Source of the DNA: Bradyrhizobium sp. 21
GTDB lineage: Bacteria > Pseudomonadota > Alphaproteobacteria > Rhizobiales > Xanthobacteraceae
DNA length: 64,000 nucleotides
Direction: 5' to 3'
NCBI RefSeq assembly: GCF_023073335.1
Contig: NZ_JADPJG010000008.1
Coordinates: forward strand, 182,674 to 246,673
Both the position numbers and the translations under genes were made by a program. The notes under the pieces were generated by a model. It worked only from the letters and a program-made list of their open reading frames with translations. It was not told the DNA's origin and ran no database searches. Below, piece after piece: positions 60,067-64,000 of this stretch. The first letter of the stretch is position 1. The number at the start of each line of letters is the position of its first letter.

Positions 60067-60864
60067 ATGCCGATCAGAGTAGCCACCTGGAACGTGAACT
60101 CGGTCCGCCAGCGGATCGACCTGCTGCTGACGTGGCTGAAGGAGTGCCAGCCGGACATCGTCTGCCTGCAGGAGATCAAATGCGTCGACGAGGCCTTCCC
60201 GCGGCTGGAGATCGAGGCGCTCGGCTACAACGTGGTCACGCACGGGCAGAAGACGTTCAACGGTGTCGCCCTGCTCTCCAAGCTCCGGTTCGACGAGACC
60301 AAGTCGGGGCTGGCCGGCGATGACGAGGACGCCCATGCCCGCTTCCTCGAAGGCGTGGTGACGCTCAAGTCCGGCGTGCTGCGCATCGCCTGCCTCTATC
60401 TGCCCAATGGCAACCCGGTCGGGACCGAGAAATATCCCTACAAGCTCAAATGGATGTCGCGGCTTCTTGAGTATTCGAAGGAGCGCCTTAAGACCGAGGA
60501 ACCGCTGATCCTCGCAGGCGACTTCAACGTCATCCCGCATGCCCGCGACGTGCATAATCCCGCCGCCTGGACCGAGGACGCCCTGTTCAAGCCCGAGACG
60601 CGGGAGAGCTTCCAGTCCCTGCTCGGCCTCGGCCTGACCGATGCGCTGCGGGCCGTCACCGACGAGCCCGGGCTCTACACCTTCTGGGACTACCAGGCCG
60701 GCGCCTGGCAGAAAAACCATGGCCTGCGGATCGACCATCTGCTGCTGTCGCCACAGGCCAGCGACCGGCTCGCCAATGTCGGCATCGACAGCTATGTGCG
60801 GGCCTGGGAGAAGCCGTCGGACCACGTGCCGGTGTGGGCGGATCTGGATCTCGAGGCGGCGTGA
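60067..60864 (+). CDS. xth: Exodeoxyribonuclease III
   Basis: This AP endonuclease and 3' exonuclease acts in base excision repair. The 265-residue protein has the metal-binding LQEIKC (about 35-40), LILAGDFNVIPHARDVHNP, and the C-terminal RIDHLLLSP and DHVPVWADL (catalytic His). The ATG at 60067 gives MPIRVATWNVNSVRQR, typical of the family. It diverges from the sensor kinase. Confidence 0.95.
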   Translation: MPIRVATWNVNSVRQRIDLLLTWLKECQPDIVCLQEIKCVDEAFPRLEIEALGYNVVTHGQKTFNGVALLSKLRFDETKSGLAGDDEDAHARFLEGVVTLKSGVLRIACLYLPNGNPVGTEKYPYKLKWMSRLLEYSKERLKTEEPLILAGDFNVIPHARDVHNPAAWTEDALFKPETRESFQSLLGLGLTDALRAVTDEPGLYTFWDYQAGAWQKNHGLRIDHLLLSPQASDRLANVGIDSYVRAWEKPSDHVPVWADLDLEAA

Positions 60865-60873
60865 GGCCGCCTC
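60853..60873 (+). terminator. Hairpin spanning the xth stop codon
   Basis: GAGGCGGC (60853-60860) and GCCGCCTC (60866-60873) form a perfect eight-base-pair stem that spans the TGA of xth. It lies between convergent xth and the ExoR-like gene and may serve both. No T-run is present. Confidence 0.5.
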
Positions 60874-60896
60874 AGCCCATCACTCCCGGCGGGTTC

Positions 60897-61721
60897 CTAC
60901 TCGCGACGCCCCTGCACCCACTGCTCCAGCATTTGCAGGCACATGGCGCGGTCGTCGTCGGAGGATTTTGCGAAGGCGCGGTTGTAGTTTTCCTTGATCC
61001 AGGTCTCGTCGCTGCCTGCGCTGTCACGGGCCAGCGTCAGCCACATCAGACCGCGCGCGGCCTGCCGCGGCAGGCGGTCGCCGTTGAACAGCATCTGGCC
61101 GAGCAGCGCCTGGGCCTCGTGCTGGCCCTTCTGCGCGGCGAGCCCAAGCCAGCGCGCGCCATAGCGGAAATCCTCCCGCGAGGCGTCCGGCGTCTTCAGA
61201 TACAGGCGGGCGAGATCGTATTGCGCATCCGCGTTGCCGAAATAGGACGCCGCATAGGAGAACATTTCCCGCGCCCGTTCCTGGTCCGGCTTGACCTTCG
61301 AATTCGGGATGCCGCTCAGATAATAGCGGCCGAGCGCGACGAAGGCGTTGGCGACGATCTGCGCCTGCGGCGCCGACGGGCTATCCTCGGCATGCGCGTT
61401 GGCGATACGGCTGAAATACTCGAAGGCGCGCACGTCGTCCTGGGCGACGCCGTCGCCATTGGCGTACATGCGGCCGAGCTTCCATTGCGCGATGGGATGG
61501 CCACCCTCGGCGGCATATTGCAGGGCGCTGAGCGAGGTTTCCTGGGTCACGACCGCCGGCGGCACGTTACGCACCTTGCCCGCGGCGCCCGGCAAGGTCG
61601 TCACCACCGGGATGGTCGCATCCTTCGGGCTGACGGGCGCGCCGTCGAAGGCGAGCGCCGGCGCAGCCAGCGCGGTAGCCCCCAACACAAACGCAACGAT
61701 GGTACGCCTAGATGTCCGCAT
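60897..61721 (-). CDS. Secreted Sel1/TPR-repeat protein, ExoR-like
   Basis: The 274-residue protein has a signal peptide (IVAFVLGATALAAPALA/F) and Sel1-like repeats: ALQYAAEGGHPIAQWKLGRMYANGDGVAQDDVRAFEYFSRIA, AREMFSYAASYFGNADAQYDLARLYL, GARWLGLAAQKGQHEAQALLGQML. This layout resembles ExoR of Sinorhizobium, a periplasmic inhibitor of the ExoS-ChvI system controlling exopolysaccharide. It overlaps the end of ilvD by 14 bases. No exoS or chvI gene lies in the window, so a regulatory role is inferred. Confidence 0.82.
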   Translation of the reverse strand: MRTSRRTIVAFVLGATALAAPALAFDGAPVSPKDATIPVVTTLPGAAGKVRNVPPAVVTQETSLSALQYAAEGGHPIAQWKLGRMYANGDGVAQDDVRAFEYFSRIANAHAEDSPSAPQAQIVANAFVALGRYYLSGIPNSKVKPDQERAREMFSYAASYFGNADAQYDLARLYLKTPDASREDFRYGARWLGLAAQKGQHEAQALLGQMLFNGDRLPRQAARGLMWLTLARDSAGSDETWIKENYNRAFAKSSDDDRAMCLQMLEQWVQGRRE

Positions 61722-63432
61722 AACACTGTTTCTCGTACGCGCCGCCCGGATGGGTCACTGCCCCCCCGACCGCTGGTCCAACCTGCTGAGCATATTTCCA
61801 GAGCGCGCCCGTCGTGTGGTTAGTCGCGCGAGCGCTCCATTTGGTCTTGCGCTGGGCAAGCTCCTGGTCGCTCAATTTTACGTCAAGGGTGCCGGCGACC
61901 GCGTCGATCTCGATGATGTCGCCGTCCTCGAGCAGGCCGATCGGGCCGCCGATAGCGGCTTCCGGCCCGACATGGCCGATGCAGAAGCCACGCGTGGCGC
62001 CGGAGAAGCGGCCGTCGGTGATGAGCGCGATCTTGCCGCCCATGCCCTGGCCGGTCAGCGCCGCGGTGGTCTGGAGCATTTCCCGCATGCCGGGACCGCC
62101 CTTCGGCCCCTCGTAGCGGATCACGATGACTTCGCCTTCGCGGTAGGTGCGCTTCTGGACGGCCTCGAAAGCATCCTCCTCGCGGTCGAAGCACCTGGCC
62201 GGACCGGTAAACCTGAGGTTGGACATTCCCGCGACTTTCACGATCGCACCTTCTGGCGCCAGATTGCCCTTCAGACCGACCACGCCGCCGGTGACGGTGA
62301 TGGGTTTGTCTGCCGGGTGCACCACGTCCTGGTGCGAATTCCATTTCACGCTTTTGAGGTTTTCGGCGATCGTTCGACCGGTGACGGTGATGCAGTCACC
62401 GTGGAGAAATCCGTTGTCGAGCAGCGTCTTCATCAGAAGCGGTATGCCACCTACTTCAAACATGTCTTTGGCGACATAACGGCCGCCTGGCTTCAAATCC
62501 GCGACATATGGTGTCTTTTTGAAGATTTCGGCGACGTCGAACAGGTCGAACTTGATGCCGGCCTCATGCGCGATCGCCGGCAGGTGCAGTGCAGCATTGG
62601 TCGAGCCGCCGGACGCGGCGACCACGGCGGCCGCATTCTCCAACGCCTGGCGGGTAACGATGTCGCGCGGCCGGAGATTTTGGGCGATCAGGTCCATGAC
62701 CTGCTCGCCTGCGGTCATGCAGAAGGCGTCGCGAATTTCATACGGTGCCGGGGCACCAGCCGAGTAAGGCAGCGCTAGGCCGATCGCCTCGGAGACCGTC
62801 GCCATCGTGTTGGCGGTGAACTGCGCGCCGCAGGCGCCCGCCGAGGGGCACGCGACGCGCTCGATCTCGTCGAGGTCCTCATCCGACATGGCACCGACCG
62901 AGTGCTTGCCGACGGCTTCGAACATGTCCTGCACGGTGACTTGCTGCCCCCGGAAATTGCCGGGCAGGATCGAGCCGCCGTAGATGAAGATCGAGGGGAC
63001 GTTGAGGCGGACCATCGCCATCATCATGCCCGGCAGCGACTTGTCGCAGCCGGCGAGGCCAACGAGGGCGTCGTAGGCGTGGCCGCGCATGGTCAGCTCG
63101 ACGGAATCGGCGATGCATTCGCGCGACGGCAGCGACGAGCGCATGCCGTCATGGCCCATGGCGATGCCGTCGGTGACGGTGATGGTGCAGAATTCCCGCG
63201 GCGTGCCGCCGGCGGATGCGACGCCCTTCTTCACGGCCTGCGCCTGGCGCATCAGGGAGATGTTGCAGGGCGCGGCCTCGTTCCAGCACGAGGCGACGCC
63301 GACGAAGGGCTGGTGGATCTGCGCGGTGGTCAGACCCATGGCGTAGAGGTAGGAGCGATGGGGCGCGCGCGCAGGGCCTTCCGTCACGTGACGGCTTGGC
63401 AGCCTCTGCTTGATGTCGGTCTTCGCGTCCAT
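61708..63432 (-). CDS. ilvD: Dihydroxy-acid dehydratase
   Basis: IlvD turns dihydroxy-isovalerate and its homologue into the keto acids of valine, leucine and isoleucine. The 574-residue protein has the cysteine-bearing VGVASCWNEAAPCN, LVGLAGCDKSLPGMMMAMVRLN and CPSAGACGAQFTANTMA segments that hold the iron-sulfur cluster, and the C-terminal GRFSGATRGFCIGHV. The ATG at 63430-63432 was chosen. The ExoR-like gene overlaps its 3' end, so they share a transcript. Confidence 0.95.
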   Translation of the reverse strand: MDAKTDIKQRLPSRHVTEGPARAPHRSYLYAMGLTTAQIHQPFVGVASCWNEAAPCNISLMRQAQAVKKGVASAGGTPREFCTITVTDGIAMGHDGMRSSLPSRECIADSVELTMRGHAYDALVGLAGCDKSLPGMMMAMVRLNVPSIFIYGGSILPGNFRGQQVTVQDMFEAVGKHSVGAMSDEDLDEIERVACPSAGACGAQFTANTMATVSEAIGLALPYSAGAPAPYEIRDAFCMTAGEQVMDLIAQNLRPRDIVTRQALENAAAVVAASGGSTNAALHLPAIAHEAGIKFDLFDVAEIFKKTPYVADLKPGGRYVAKDMFEVGGIPLLMKTLLDNGFLHGDCITVTGRTIAENLKSVKWNSHQDVVHPADKPITVTGGVVGLKGNLAPEGAIVKVAGMSNLRFTGPARCFDREEDAFEAVQKRTYREGEVIVIRYEGPKGGPGMREMLQTTAALTGQGMGGKIALITDGRFSGATRGFCIGHVGPEAAIGGPIGLLEDGDIIEIDAVAGTLDVKLSDQELAQRKTKWSARATNHTTGALWKYAQQVGPAVGGAVTHPGGAYEKQCYADI

Positions 63433-63798
63433 CGCAAACCAGTTTCCCGGCCAACCCTTTCAGACCCGAAAAATCAGAGCCAAGATTTGAATCGACCTTG
63501 GGATTTCCCGTCGCCTTCCAGGACCACCGCTGCCGCTAAAACATTTGAATGATTTTATTCATGTTCGGGTGTGGCTAAATAGCGGCGCCGATGCGAACGG
63601 ACAGAGATGAGGGTTAAATCCGGGATGAGTGTTGCATGGACGGCACAATCGTGGCCCGAAGGTCACGGAAAAGCCTACGGTAATACCCACGCCGGGAAGA
63701 CAATCCACAGCCTCGGGTCCTTCAGCACGCGCCGCGCACCTCACTTCGGGTCCATGACGACGCGCAGCTCAGGTGAGTCGGCGCCTTATCGCCCATGA
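63433..63798. other. Intergenic region upstream of ilvD
   Basis: This 366-base stretch contains the likely ilvD promoter and leader, including an AT-rich patch at 63535-63580 (CTAAAACATTTGAATGATTTTATTCATG), which also forms an inverted repeat TGAATGATTTTATTCA at 63546-63561. No leader-peptide gene with branched-chain codons was recognised. A 63-codon frame at 63607-63798 looks spurious. Confidence 0.4.
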
Positions 63799-63930
63799 CG
63801 CTGCGCTGCGTCCGGGGCACGCGAGCGACGTGAGACGCTCGCTCTCTCCACATCGTCTTTGCGAGCGCAGTGAAACAATCCAGAATCTTTCCGCGGCAAC
63901 AGTCTGGATTGCTTCGCTGCGCTCGCAATG
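63799..63930. repeat. Intergenic palindromic repeats (two types joined)
   Basis: The first part, beginning CGCTGCGCTGCGTCCGGGGC at 63799, is the exact inverse of 22 bases at 17980-18001. The second part, 63860-63928, is a long palindrome: GCGAGCGCAGTGAAACAATCCAGA facing TCTGGATTGCTTCGCTGCGCTCGC. Its minus-strand frame reads SLRAQRSNPDCCRGKILDCF, a peptide I recall as a fossil product of a common Bradyrhizobium repeat. Confidence 0.75.
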
Positions 63931-63935
63931 ATTCG

Positions 63936-64000
63936 TAGGATGGGTAGAGCGAAAGCGAAACCCATCGCACTCATGATGGGTTTCGCAAGGGCTCTACCCA
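63936..64000. repeat. Palindromic repeat related to the GTAGGGTGGGTTAG family, cut by window edge
   Basis: GTAGGATGGGTAGAGCGAAAGCGAAACCCATC at 63936 faces GATGGGTTTCGCAAGGGCTCTACCCA up to the end of the window. The arms pair over about 25 bases with few mismatches. The start differs from the 14-mer of the other copies, so it may be a separate sub-family. Confidence 0.6.

Noticed and set aside
63607..63798. Plus-strand frame of 63 codons upstream of ilvD
   Set aside because: No ribosome site, no domain, runs into repeat DNA; not enough to call.

Overview
The window looks like core chromosome of a GC-rich alphaproteobacterium, most likely a Bradyrhizobium or close relative. The evidence is the protein style (GyrA, SecDF-YajC, Tat, ScpAB, IlvD), very high third-position GC, and several families of palindromic intergenic repeats that I associate with Bradyrhizobium. 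No rRNA, tRNA, CRISPR array, phage or intact insertion sequence was recognised.

Layout. 1-4 kb: end of asd, queA, two cyclophilins with a small secreted protein between them, and coaD. 4-9 kb: kup converging on gyrA. 9-15.6 kb: ssb, an outer-membrane beta-barrel gene, uvrA followed closely by an AT-richer GIY-YIG-like gene and a HAD hydrolase. 15.6-19 kb: a beta-propeller/SRPBCC pair, about 900 bp of decayed repeat DNA, and a lone ATPase. 19-28.6 kb: a five-repeat DUF1217 protein, a tandem-PPC protein paired with an acyl-CoA ligase, a lipoprotein, two GNAT twins, DUF3597, DUF2189, a lytic transglycosylase and DUF1127. 28.6-36.5 kb: trmFO, a kinase/AMP-binding-C fusion, a CAP-domain protein, a class V aminotransferase, a cupin, a CadC-like regulator and threonine ammonia-lyase. 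36.5-41 kb: homologues of two mitochondrial complex I assembly factors (NDUFAF6-like, NDUFAF3-like) next to secF-secD-yajC. 41-54 kb: a DUF815 ATPase, an envelope cluster nlpD-like/pcm/surE/serS, tatCBA, scpAB, nagZ and a SPOR protein. 54-64 kb: argS, dgt, erpA-type gene, hybrid histidine kinase, xth, an ExoR-like protein overlapping ilvD, then repeat-filled DNA.

How the genes work together. Many serve envelope biogenesis and export: SecDF-YajC, TatABC, the NlpD-like LytM protein, NagZ, the lytic transglycosylase and the SPOR protein. Others serve genome maintenance (gyrA, ssb, uvrA, xth, scpAB, dgt) or translation (queA, trmFO, serS, argS). The points most worth a second look are the complex I assembly-factor pair beside secDF, the kinase/AMP-binding-C fusion, the GIY-YIG gene 8 nt behind uvrA, the tandem-PPC/acyl-CoA ligase pair, and repeats that supply or abut stop codons.
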